From contig CALJHE010000006.1 in the NCBI GenBank assembly GCA_938075675.1, positions 124,001 through 188,000 of the forward strand: a stretch of DNA of 64,000 nt, in the 5' to 3' direction. Each line of letters starts with the position of its first letter. The first letter of the stretch is position 1. Under the pieces are notes generated by a model. It was not told where the DNA came from, did not search any database, and worked only from the letters and a program-made list of their open reading frames with translations. This document shows, in pieces, positions 12,001-17,071 of the stretch. This DNA is from Candidatus Poseidoniaceae archaeon. Its GTDB lineage: Archaea > Thermoplasmatota > Poseidoniia > Poseidoniales > Poseidoniaceae. The position numbers were made by a program, and so were the translations under genes.

Positions 12001-13320
12001 TATGTCACAATTGATCGTGTTGCAGAGAACGTCGCAGACTACTCACTTGACACAACATCTGGAGTGAACTTCAACGGCATTACCAACATCATGACTGGCA
12101 CCTATGTTCCTGTTTCAGTGAACATCGATGCTGGTGGCGATGAAGGACCATACACGTACGACCACATGTTGGCAGTGACCTTCCACACAGATGGACACAC
12201 TGAAGAAGAAACCACACGATACTACAACGTTCCTGATTACGGAACAACGTTGACTGTTGAGGAATACATCTTCATGACCAAGGACACGACCAAGGTAGAA
12301 GTTTCAATGGATGTTCTAACATGTTTGAACAACCCATGTGACCTCACTGTTTCATCCAGCGAGCGATTCCAATCCGATGACCCTGAGTCCCACCGTGCAA
12401 ACAACGGCGGTTCCCAAGGTGCTCTTTGGTCCTCTCCTGGTCAATATGGACAGAATGCATCGCAGACCTCGGAACGCCGACCAATGCTCGAAGACAGTTT
12501 CTGGTGTAACAACCGAATGACGACCTTGGACCTTGCAACAGCTGAAGCAAACAGCGATTGGGGCAAGTGTAACGAATACGCATCTGGCTCAGGTTCCTTC
12601 GGAGCAACTGGACAGAACCTACCGATCGTTGTCCGAACCATTGGAGCAAGTTCTGTTCCATCGTTCGCACCAAGCATCGTTGTGGTCAGTCTAACTGGCT
12701 TGTTTGTCAGCGCTCTTGCCTTCTCCAGCCGCCGTGCTGACGATGAAGAAGAAGTTGTTGAGAACAAACTCGAAGACGACGAAATGGCTGTGAGCCCAGT
12801 TATTGCTACCATCCTTATGGTTGCAATCACAGTGGTTCTTTCTGGTGTCATCTATGTGTGGGCAAGCAGCCTCGCAGAAACTGATGTCAAGGGTGTACCT
12901 CGAGTCACCTTTGCTATCGATGATGTCAACAGCTTTGATGTCGACGAAGGCCACTGGAGAATTACAGTTCAAGCGTCCGAAACTGACTTGGCAACCCAAG
13001 CAGTCGAGGTTCGTGTGTTCTATGTTGATGCCAACGGTGAGGCACAAGTAAAGACAACCAATCTAGCAGATACTGCAGGCGTTTATGGGTTCAATCCTCA
13101 GAACAGTGACTCTATGGTTACGTTCGTGGACCAAGTGAATTCTGAAGGTGATGACAAGGTTTCGACCTTTAACACCGGTGACACAATCTTTGTGCGCACG
13201 CATGACACTGACGGAACACCACTTGAAGATGTGACCATCTCCTTGAACTACGCACCAAGTGCTGGTCAAGGTGCGCAACTTCGTACATGGTCTGGCTTGT
13301 CTTACGACATCAGCGCTTGA
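1..13320 (+). CDS. Giant secreted surface protein with beta-helix and cadherin-like repeats and a C-terminal pilin-like module (5' partial)
   Basis: The frame is open from base 1 and the first ATG (25) is not followed by a signal peptide, so the gene starts upstream of the window; at least 4,431 residues lie here. The N-terminal part has an AFPLAIDPT motif, typical just before DNRLRE-type domains. Residues of about 1195-3300 carry many short Asn/Thr/Gly-rich repeats (NITNSTIT-like), as in right-handed parallel beta-helix surface proteins. Residues of about 3600-3980 hold tandem-95/cadherin-like units ending in NVNDAPV. A membrane segment (about 4212-4235) is followed by an Arg pair and an acidic stretch (DDEEEVVENKLEDDE). 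The last 178 residues (from 4254) begin MAVSPVIATILMVAITVVL, the archaeal type IV pilin/archaellin-like N-terminal helix. The role is probably adhesion or cell-surface structure; substrate unknown. Repeat structure and anchoring are seen; function is inferred. Confidence 0.85.
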   Translation, partial: NPSVDPIVMGMNPMLITLDETMTTPEIYDAAPSTDEVQVGGNMVRYPVAEGFSLDYTVQSNQLKQNLIVNERPILKETDAWFGFSELVQLPSGFALFLGETMLGEEMTQTQEPLDIRNTETGQLLAQIPVPVVVEEGNAAEPYTATYFIQVIDSQIIISTLVESDWIMSDDRAFPLAIDPTIQVSNVNSGYCYKNYNRCYMARTTTYLQKGQSSWSSYNANVNYYLPFNSFTFTTSNQLPNQAVVESISHYQTWTYQTGATTANSVAATVLQDCGSPTSSGMPYGWTMPAAPTNGCSNTLASSAYASTSTMYNNGNSRKLIASMWNSDSFDTVTPAYYSSTTADVCTTNATCATSTQASYITDAQNGSSTIAIGYKVPGNTGYTRAYHSNGGTTNSYLSITYSGGVDTDAPSSDFIPYHNVTSYIEGSRTFFTTLSDLSNIDTTANNKPTLNYALNNGSFTSVSATSIGTCSTTDATCQFRATTPTISAGDYVEYYWKFQDLNSNPNIGFDPALSGAQTVPTPYNFTVEDVEDAGDDKKLTVLMTDVHAGSYSSPSANQLIDRQFTHFDGSDEFYFEFDVSTCGTGSSQCFFTGSNWDAPNYYFYNNWMGQHATVAGSGSNGMGSSSTRSNTFEHMTNDGGYLTISADKGPGMNLLYLYDSGKNAFAMVGIGSSPSIDSKLSGGSQMDASYAYGNSPAYKITLGSDSAMTAAGEETYGGQMGLFSFGNATGGAGINANRLCVTTNGFVHFFRSPFASRDQCSGAYYYGGSYFSGGTTDERALPSYVWSGWVHAMGYYGSQAASGTQTYKIGGVAPIPDTFAPIADHSALSDSHSKDRTISVVLSDGGDPPTGLNVSTTAGVGPTLYYRITSADGTTGSWTSKLLTPQGSSTRAQCVLSACTWSADLEDLEREDSVEYYLYAEDTSQVASTVNSLTTSTETFSVGDPNKMFIVEWRDMQYTNNNFRCTFQAVFYDVTNEIEYHYDDACKNSYDAATVGFMDQTRSHGQTIRHRTSTSYLNGANPHTNNYRITTDSTDGAWESFDRGMNPMVNGIETDIMGTSGGTPSGYYCSSSYYFRTYGSQCADNIAMPNGFNFTYFGTDYNYTDSNDRINIERHGNMHFVSSGSTANVRAMTTWYGNMPKLPYSSNVAAPAGLIAPYWSYYGSYYCYQNTAVDCGVYYRTMPFEGKGTDVTSDITSDTTWDVEDSPVRINPAGDYLTISADLTIQPGTVIQVGAGKGISFDGACDKMTINGNSTDHVLFEGLGGADWKGMAFTGACSTSTDNRHVFSYVDFKNTTDAAIAAGSRHGSSPISNANVGNFTMNHVTFTDVGAAFEHGSGQGTVVSMTEFSVDGTDDSCFDFAEDTVATLTEGTIANCNKDGGANNGAIVNVAGSTGGSLFLENTTITNAYVNLISVDLDMVTISNVTATATNAQSGSALNSDAGAGAEVEIFNFDATNYASVSIDAMGSILMTDVDVGSASMNFFPGGSTTSSTTGAFGDNAVFDTVTAGNMIMRNLQPGTFDDISVDDLKIEGDTTNSDMVFINNLDVAHFEVTGCSGWNVGINSMTAERVTTNGCSAAKNSVLIADSTIAHTSALDSAVYARYSDVTIGETTMTSTTAGTGSIYLAQADTNSNIRLIEVTQNGDDCANVNGGTGDCDVDVASSSSEIWYGGLSTVRTYRIALVNNVPTNIYKSGHTVTAAVTDSSGSELFEVGSHITDTASSNLGTASVWVITGDESGGNTYSDHNIRAFGPAGQNETMTSASWYPTAGFTIGSTIDLLLEPAPVDFDQAGMDCAWMDAYVDPSNGGQLPTNGTTANGNTIFEFDGTPMTLSADLTLDGCVMILKGSSLKVKSTATSSPVLTLTNGGKVIVSVSPDTGAVGAISAVSPSYGLNLDIVAGTLELDGGIVRDLAQDSTTDSALYIGDGATLKMMDGASIFGASANSDDMATVKIDGGTVNIADSSIVNTGQSGTALWVEASGGFIDNVVVKNAAVGIQSFNGAPQVDGFTSTDNTVGVDIYGGMSLPTIYRSTLLSGESTGWTTYKIDLSTFLGEDFLQVGMNSIFGGGNAHPRYNYGTTKYYMITDRYNIELEDDNGNTWNITDADDLGYYPISAADPKSGTPGYATYAPGAVGGVPSLDCNTNGYAYGPNYPSSSIGYYYQIWSQWAGSTPGYPAYYESKPLEFGFDWENIEDVSPTGYYAYYPYHYWGAYYTTYHAMYNPVFYPPEGMQGSYNICYDRAYTYYMSPGQGARMTMPTIDISASNLSKVSLYMDVLHNRADNYQDRLEIVARSGDNAALLGAYARESGTPLFKDGTITGADTGVSIGGAFAAGHIQDVTVTNPTDSGMEVSGQTAATSDGLTVTGGDYGILVGNSASGSMDFMNIDFDGNTNAGIYYTKDLAGDMSGTVENSGTAFKYGANTANDVSFSDVTISTNAVGVEASGTGDFTFTNVTMGNTKDFSITGQSNIEFIEGTVDSTTVDVTGVGEFTRKRSMEVELLADTFAVSGATVTLIDADGGAAGSGTTDSNGIAEGLNFITAVVDSNGLTIPSLAGYEVMSVAEIDYFYTTSTNNKADFRYATQGVTLTDVSGNSATVPLTTQISERVCWYSTSSAYTTVTPCAGSFFTSGTRTYDDGNGGTVNEYAYSNSLTINQQGNTIMMDVPYIYLKSNTPYNFNGSTILSTGAYDFYDSQRWYTNYPYGGEVYMNDAALYGVTVNDDTGGMYGIELGYYGSPITTFVANNSIFSNIAKIESQNGYTWGSSNQYIWEIEEFSVTNSTITHFKGYTALNNAIQNTDMCMVLSGGEGSVVSDNIFNDCGVGVELTRSPYWNRHGTNVGVDNVTISNNVFNDGGEIADIWLYRDGSSENALISGNIMNNGGAAVAAIGIYDGGHTGTMITGNTINSVTDGIYIDNALDYRVTGNTINGAGDSAYTAISTVEGYGDIDNNTIVDSDGGIVVDSPTSPPAPTTSLCSISSNSYRYSASCTATLGVGKTLDINIRTDSWGYEAAIQITKPDGTTDSFGRGTSSTFASNTAYTPLATYTAPGVYLLALTDSYGDGGTDVFMVEGGIAAGYTGPTLADNSISISAGRTAPSAVGLVLEDCDGVSINTARNTITLSDMAMDIDNCDVTDQSSVLTGNDDSTTVGIDSDDASGDTLTLSGTTISGYATGVEKTSGELILTGDASISGDDYGVYVDDATVVAINAAVDGGATGTGLYVVDSDDVWVYPMNASGLVGMYVENSPFRWDGGTSTATTTIEVVESQGSVENMTWTTSSTQIDAGSNAYVTSIGNTIDENKLIVDSSATIDEANLFSMDSTHLNAAPTNEVAMMIKSTDGTRASYVSTTFQPEIMNVDGSNDDWVGGNALNPSGYAMPGLMSGNGTNDMLVTYIEGDDLYIGLTGEDLAASDVLIYLSVDGSGSSTGYNLGGSHELPFQANYVLWADSETSYDLYSYGFLGWGATSLSSATVDIASTSGLTEISIPFSRIGGTPSQIDIVAIVQGESTADVSTVHPTQTIDALNTLQDFSEYITVELNHDDLLTGEINDEVLVYRSFKGTTTPSVAKNYDVLIKTEADCEYDWETATDLSLATNVAITLDMARACPEIQSTLQDITVAEDSGAYTFSLTNMADDVQDLEADLTWTSAAGNLVAYDNVLVDWNQNGQTVTITPLDDQFGTLDYEFEVTDSNGLTDKKNISFIVTNVNDAPVICNVEDAGCMPIFSSDDNFDNILAEGFGTHTKDLGDVSNASKSYIRDMANEQSPVRQVYDWDASVDSTCIAFSVEVNTLNSLIITENTSNEKGGSCTVTLELSDDGNENTDAIPYTVDFSVAPVNDAPVITLQDVDGQNLLVSDAGSRANGEGEFITMTEDDTNVDNLTWDLLPLMNDIDHDVPADLTWTVEPTAQCAYTNYFTTAIVGTDLVFTLIPDATTNGYDWEVDYMNDNGIHQLRPAGQTFCAINLVLKDTATAPSHTPNYDTTVLNSAFTEQLAPYAQGQDDVVMYVTIDRVAENVADYSLDTTSGVNFNGITNIMTGTYVPVSVNIDAGGDEGPYTYDHMLAVTFHTDGHTEEETTRYYNVPDYGTTLTVEEYIFMTKDTTKVEVSMDVLTCLNNPCDLTVSSSERFQSDDPESHRANNGGSQGALWSSPGQYGQNASQTSERRPMLEDSFWCNNRMTTLDLATAEANSDWGKCNEYASGSGSFGATGQNLPIVVRTIGASSVPSFAPSIVVVSLTGLFVSALAFSSRRADDEEEVVENKLEDDEMAVSPVIATILMVAITVVLSGVIYVWASSLAETDVKGVPRVTFAIDDVNSFDVDEGHWRITVQASETDLATQAVEVRVFYVDANGEAQVKTTNLADTAGVYGFNPQNSDSMVTFVDQVNSEGDDKVSTFNTGDTIFVRTHDTDGTPLEDVTISLNYAPSAGQGAQLRTWSGLSYDISA

Positions 13321-13356
13321 GTTTAATCGCTTAAGTGATGAGAAAACGGACGCATT

Positions 13357-13380
13357 GGGGAGGGGTTTGATCCCCTCCCC
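13357..13380 (+). terminator. Perfect 9-bp hairpin after the giant gene
   Basis: GGGGAGGGG, loop TTTGAT, CCCCTCCCC, then TTT. It begins 36 nt after the stop codon of the giant gene and is the first of four consecutive hairpins. It may protect the mRNA 3' end or assist termination; the T-run after it is short. Confidence 0.55.
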
Positions 13381-13391
13381 TTTGTCTCCCG

Positions 13392-13426
13392 CATCCCTTT
13401 GATGGGATGACTACCTTTCGAGGTAG
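13392..13426 (+). other. Two adjacent small hairpins, the second with a TTCG tetraloop
   Basis: CATCCC-TTTGAT-GGGATG (13392-13409) is followed by one base and then CTACCT-TTCG-AGGTAG (13411-13426). The first reuses the TTTGAT loop of the preceding hairpin. The second has a UUCG tetraloop in RNA, known to be exceptionally stable. Function is not determined; they lie in the 3' untranslated region of the giant gene. Confidence 0.5.
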
Positions 13427-13440
13427 AGAGCTACACGATC

Positions 13441-13492
13441 GCAGGGGGTTTCCTTACGGGGCCCCCTGCCTTCGTCCTTTTTTTTATTTTTA
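13441..13492 (+). terminator. Hairpin plus T-tract terminator
   Basis: GCAGGGGG pairs with CCCCCTGC across a 13-nt loop (13441-13469), followed within 10 nt by eight consecutive T (13478-13485) and a second T-rich run. Archaeal RNA polymerase terminates at T-tracts, so this is the most likely 3' end of the giant transcript. It lies about 60 nt upstream of the next start codon. Confidence 0.65.
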
Positions 13493-13553
13493 TTCTTACT
13501 ACGGTTCCGAGCGAACCCTTTCAAGTGATGAGTCTAACAGGATATTGATACTC

Positions 13554-14234
13554 ATGTCAAATGCCTCAGAAATCCCCCTTACAAAGTGCGTTGTTTTCGA
13601 TTGTGATGGAGTCCTTGTTGACGCCGTAAGTTCGTGGAGAACCTTGCATGACCATTTTGGTACAGATAACTCTCTTCATCTCCAACGTTTTATCCGTGGA
13701 GAAATCACTGACGTTGAGTTTATGCGTTCGGATATCCAGATGTGGAAGGCTGTCCAAGACCCAATCTATCGTGATGAATTGTTTCGAGCCTATTCGGGTG
13801 TGAAACTTATGGATGGAGCACGCGAAGTTGTTGAGGAATTGCAGTCGAACGGTGTGTTCGTAGCAATAGTTAGTGCCGGTGTAGATTTGTTTGTCTCATC
13901 GATTGCTGCAATGCTCAAAGTCGACGATTGGATTGCAAATGGTTTTGTTTTCAATGATGATGATTCACTTTCAGACGAGGGAGTATGTCGACTTCATGCA
14001 ACTGGTAAGGGGGATGTCGTCCATCGTTTGTTACAGATGAATAACTTAGAGGTTGAAACATGTGTTTCAGTTGGTGACTCTGAAATGGATTTGTCGATGC
14101 ACGTCGATGGCAGCAGGTTCATCGGTTTTAATCCGACACGCGACTCTTCCATTGCAGCATTCAACGATGCGGACATCGACGTAGTCCACGGTAAGGATTT
14201 GCGTGCAATACTTCCGTTCCTGCGTTTGCAATAA
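13554..14234 (+). CDS. HAD-family phosphatase, phosphoserine phosphatase-like
   Basis: A soluble 226-aa HAD hydrolase. Motif I is FDCDGVLVD (residues about 15-23, nucleophile and acid/base Asp), motif II is the Ser in IVSAG, the conserved Lys sits in TGKGD, and motif III/IV is VGDSEMDLS. The cap between motifs I and II is helical, as in the phosphoserine phosphatase branch. The longest ORF starts at 13407 but would run through the terminator hairpins, so the ATG at 13554 is chosen. It converges on the DP1 gene with no spacer. Substrate is not certain: phosphoserine or another small phosphomonoester. Confidence 0.82.
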   Translation: MSNASEIPLTKCVVFDCDGVLVDAVSSWRTLHDHFGTDNSLHLQRFIRGEITDVEFMRSDIQMWKAVQDPIYRDELFRAYSGVKLMDGAREVVEELQSNGVFVAIVSAGVDLFVSSIAAMLKVDDWIANGFVFNDDDSLSDEGVCRLHATGKGDVVHRLLQMNNLEVETCVSVGDSEMDLSMHVDGSRFIGFNPTRDSSIAAFNDADIDVVHGKDLRAILPFLRLQ

Positions 14235-15851
14235 TCATGCAAACGGTATTGCTGTTGTAGCGTGACTCTTCAAATTAACAATGGTGAGCATACATGGTTT
14301 AGGCTGGAACCCCAGCATTCTTTGGTAGGATGTTTGGTCTTGCCAAGTACTCGAACAAATCAGCGTCGTACCCTTGAAATCAATGCAAGCGTGACCATGA
14401 ACGTGTCCTGTTACAAATATGTCAGGTACTTCACGAATCACGAGCCCATCTTCTGGTTCGGGAGAAAGTGGAGTTTTCCCACCCCATTGGGGGGCTAAGT
14501 GTCGGCGTCTGAGCATTTGTCGCATCGCTTCCACAGGGTCTGCGTATGTAACCGTCCTTAGACCTGCCACAAAGTCGTCAATTGACTTGCCGTGATAGGA
14601 CAAGAGGCGAACGCCATGGAGCGAGAAATCACACGGGTTACCTACGAAGGTCGTTGTATTGTAATCCTGCTGAATGTCTTTTTCGAATGTGGGCTGAGGC
14701 TCAGCAGGTCGTACTGCATCGTGGTTTCCAGGAAGCATGACACATTCCACCCATTCCGGTAATAATTCCAATAAGCGAGCAAATTCTGAGTATTGGCCAA
14801 ACAGGTCAGGAATCGACAATTCACTGTCTTGGCCTGGATAAATACCGACTCCATCGACACAATCTCCAGACAGAATAAGATATTTGATTGTCTTTGCTAA
14901 CGGGTCGGTATGGAACCATCGAACCATTTTATGCCATTGAGCCTCCAAAAATGTCTTCGAGCCAACATGAATGTCCGAGAGAAATGCTACACTAACCCCG
15001 TGCTCTGCTGAGGCCTTCTTGTGGCTTGCTTCCATCGGGAAATGCAAGTCATCCACATAGAACATATCTCCTGTTTGACTGAACGTCCCTGAAACGCCAA
15101 GGACATCGTCAGGCATGAGTCCAGCTTCCAAAATCTGCTCTTGGGCTCGGTCTCTGTCGTCACCCTTTCTCTTGGTAAGCAAGCAGGTGAGTTCACCGGT
15201 TTCATCCTCAAGGTTCCACATGAGGTGGCCGTTTTTTGTGTAGCGAGGTTCATTCACTAGCCCAATCGCTACTGCTTTGTTTTCATACCCCTGATACCGA
15301 CTGCTTTCCGCATGAAGCCTTGAGATTTCAGTCGGAGTTCGTGGTAATCTAGAATTTTGAATGATCATTTTGCGTATACTTTGCAACCGGTCTCCAAAGC
15401 ACGATGTAATGTCTGCCATTTTTCCCTCGGTTACACTGTTGCCAGTGATGTCATAGTGGACCAAAATATCTGTGGGAGCATCCGATGCATGTTCGCTAAA
15501 GTCAGAGGTATTCCAGTCTGGCAAGTTGTTCCGGAATCGAATATCGAGTGGTTCTGGTGCTTTTATTGGAGCAATGGTGCGACCGAGTTCAGCAGCTGGC
15601 GGTTTCACAACAGGTTGGGCAACAATCGGTGTTTGCGGAGGCTGTCGTGCGCTCTTTTTCCCATTCCATACTTCAAGCATGGACTCCAATATTTCTTGAG
15701 TGAGATATCCCTTGCTGAATCCGACGATTTCTGCACAATCCAACACGCCATTGAGGTCCTCGAGTTCGAGAAGCCGTGGACGAACTGAAGCCGCAGGGAG
15801 GATTCCACGGGTGCGTAGAAGCCCCGTCATCTCCTCCTCGGTGGCACCCAT
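14235..15851 (-). CDS. DNA polymerase II (PolD) small subunit DP1
   Basis: Small subunit of archaeal replicative polymerase D, carrying the Mre11-like 3'-5' proofreading exonuclease. The order is as expected: an N-terminal helical region (about 1-65), a Pro-rich linker (about 70-100), an OB-fold region (about 180-275) and a calcineurin-like phosphoesterase domain (about 285-525). Metal motifs are visible: FLSDIHVG (about 292), LSGDCVDG (about 328), LPGNHDA (about 372) and VTGHVHGHA (about 488), so the nuclease looks intact. Length (538 aa) fits the family. It lies 63 nt downstream of the CinA-like gene on the same strand. The large subunit DP2 is not in the window. Confidence 0.93.
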   Translation of the reverse strand: MGATEEEMTGLLRTRGILPAASVRPRLLELEDLNGVLDCAEIVGFSKGYLTQEILESMLEVWNGKKSARQPPQTPIVAQPVVKPPAAELGRTIAPIKAPEPLDIRFRNNLPDWNTSDFSEHASDAPTDILVHYDITGNSVTEGKMADITSCFGDRLQSIRKMIIQNSRLPRTPTEISRLHAESSRYQGYENKAVAIGLVNEPRYTKNGHLMWNLEDETGELTCLLTKRKGDDRDRAQEQILEAGLMPDDVLGVSGTFSQTGDMFYVDDLHFPMEASHKKASAEHGVSVAFLSDIHVGSKTFLEAQWHKMVRWFHTDPLAKTIKYLILSGDCVDGVGIYPGQDSELSIPDLFGQYSEFARLLELLPEWVECVMLPGNHDAVRPAEPQPTFEKDIQQDYNTTTFVGNPCDFSLHGVRLLSYHGKSIDDFVAGLRTVTYADPVEAMRQMLRRRHLAPQWGGKTPLSPEPEDGLVIREVPDIFVTGHVHGHACIDFKGTTLICSSTWQDQTSYQRMLGFQPKPCMLTIVNLKSHATTAIPFA

Positions 15852-15914
15852 GATGAGAGGTGACGCATTCAGTGCAAAAGCACATCGGCTGGTCTGGTTG
15901 AGAAAAGGTGATGT

Positions 15915-16601
15915 CTAGTCCCATTCGACTTGAGTGTCAAGTGTCGATTCTTCGGCAGGGTCGGCTTCTCCATCCCAGGCATCATCTTGCCAAGGTGCAG
16001 ATTCACGTGCCGCTTCTTCTCGCTTTTGCCGCTCCAATTCAAATTGCACTTTGACCGCTTCTTCATCCGCCAGTATCCTCAGTTCTTCTTTGCGCTGTTC
16101 TTCAGCCATCGTCATTGCCTCGTCCCATCTTTTGATGGTTGAGTTGAGTGCGAAATGAACGAAACCGATTTTGTTTTCTGCACGGTTTCCTCCAATTTGA
16201 GTTGATTCTGCATTTGCCCAATATCGAGAGGCAATACCCACGTAAACCAGTCCAACTTTCTTGTTTGAACCGTCATTCTTTGGTCCGGCAATACCCGTAA
16301 TTGAGATGGCAATGTCTGCATTGGCGTTCTTGAGAGCTCCTTGAGCCATTTGGATGGCTACTTCCGCAGATACAGCCCCTTTCTTTTCCAAGGATGCTGG
16401 TTTGACACCGAGTTCACGGATTTTTGCATCGTTTGAATAGGTGACCCATCCTTGATTGTACCAACTTGACGCACCTGCAATATCGGTAAATGCACTCGAG
16501 AGCAAGCCTCCAGTACATGATTCTGCAACGGTGATGGTGTGGCCACCTTCCTTGATACGCCGAACAAGGCGAGCCGCAGCGGCTTGAACGTCTTCATCCA
16601 T
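15915..16601 (-). CDS. CinA C-terminal family protein (nicotinamide-nucleotide amidase-like) with a charged C-terminal extension
   Basis: Residues 1-160 match the CinA C-terminal/PncC fold: TVAESCTGGLLSS, GAVSAEVAIQMAQGA, SITGIAGP and KVGLVYVGIA are diagnostic. Known members deamidate nicotinamide mononucleotide to nicotinate mononucleotide in pyridine-nucleotide salvage. The last 70 residues are a highly charged helical extension (many Glu/Arg) ending in an acidic tail, not part of the usual domain. The longest ORF begins at a TTG (16610); the in-frame ATG at 16601 (MDEDVQ) is preferred. It reads towards DP1 and diverges from tRNA-Val. Confidence 0.85.
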   Translation of the reverse strand: MDEDVQAAAARLVRRIKEGGHTITVAESCTGGLLSSAFTDIAGASSWYNQGWVTYSNDAKIRELGVKPASLEKKGAVSAEVAIQMAQGALKNANADIAISITGIAGPKNDGSNKKVGLVYVGIASRYWANAESTQIGGNRAENKIGFVHFALNSTIKRWDEAMTMAEEQRKEELRILADEEAVKVQFELERQKREEAARESAPWQDDAWDGEADPAEESTLDTQVEWD

Positions 16602-16683
16602 GCGAGTCAATCGCAGAGTTCACCCGCTTTGAGGTTAACGCCTGCATCAATGCCTTCAATAACACCTTCTTACAGGAACGGTT

Positions 16684-16756
16684 GGGTCTGTGGTCTAGTG
16701 GTTATGACACCGCCCTTACACGGCGTTGATCGAGGGTTCAAATCCCTCCAGACCCA
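16684..16756 (+). tRNA. tRNA-Val (anticodon TAC)
   Basis: Acceptor stem GGGTCTG/CAGACCC, D-arm GTC...GAC, anticodon loop CTTACAC (anticodon TAC), T-arm GAGGG-TTCAAAT-CCCTC and discriminator A. The outermost anticodon-stem pair (27-43) is a C-T mismatch; the other four pair. CCA is not encoded. The next base (16757) starts the stop codon of the convergent 104-aa gene. Confidence 0.93.
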
Positions 16757-17071
16757 CTACCAAAGGTAAGTACGAATATCCTCTTCAGCGTTCGCAATCA
16801 CTTTCGTGATTCCAGACTGGCGTCGGAACTCTAACGCCTGTTGTTCAGTTCCATCAACGAGTATGAGGTGCACCGCTCTTTGCCATAGGCCGGGGAGGGG
16901 TGTTGAGCCTCTGTGGTCGACAGCAACTAAGATGTCGTCTAATTCTGTGAACATTAGCAATGGTGTAGAGTCTTCGATATCTTTGGCATCGAGAAGCAGC
17001 CATCGCGCCCCATGCATTGATGCACGAACATCATCGCCTAAATCCTGCAGTGTGACGACTCGGACGTTCAT
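16757..17071 (-). CDS. Small conserved-looking protein coupled to pelota, function unknown
   Basis: A 104-aa ORF whose ATG overlaps the pelota stop codon in an ATGA arrangement, which implies translational coupling. The sequence reads as a small alpha/beta protein with alternating hydrophobic strands (ARWLLLDAKD, DILVAVDHRG, AVHLILVDG) and a helix near the end. I do not recognise the family. Its stop codon lies immediately next to tRNA-Val. Coupling to the ribosome-rescue factor pelota could suggest a translation-quality-control role, but that is inference from position only. Confidence 0.7.
   Translation of the reverse strand: MNVRVVTLQDLGDDVRASMHGARWLLLDAKDIEDSTPLLMFTELDDILVAVDHRGSTPLPGLWQRAVHLILVDGTEQQALEFRRQSGITKVIANAEEDIRTYLW

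Noticed and set aside
12784-13320. Separate pilin gene starting at the internal ATG
   Set aside because: No stop separates it from the giant frame, and I see no convincing promoter or ribosome-binding site immediately upstream. It is kept as part of the giant CDS and discussed as a finding.
13407-13553. Upstream extension of the HAD phosphatase ORF
   Set aside because: It runs through terminator hairpins and the T-tract and would place the HAD motif I far from the N-terminus.
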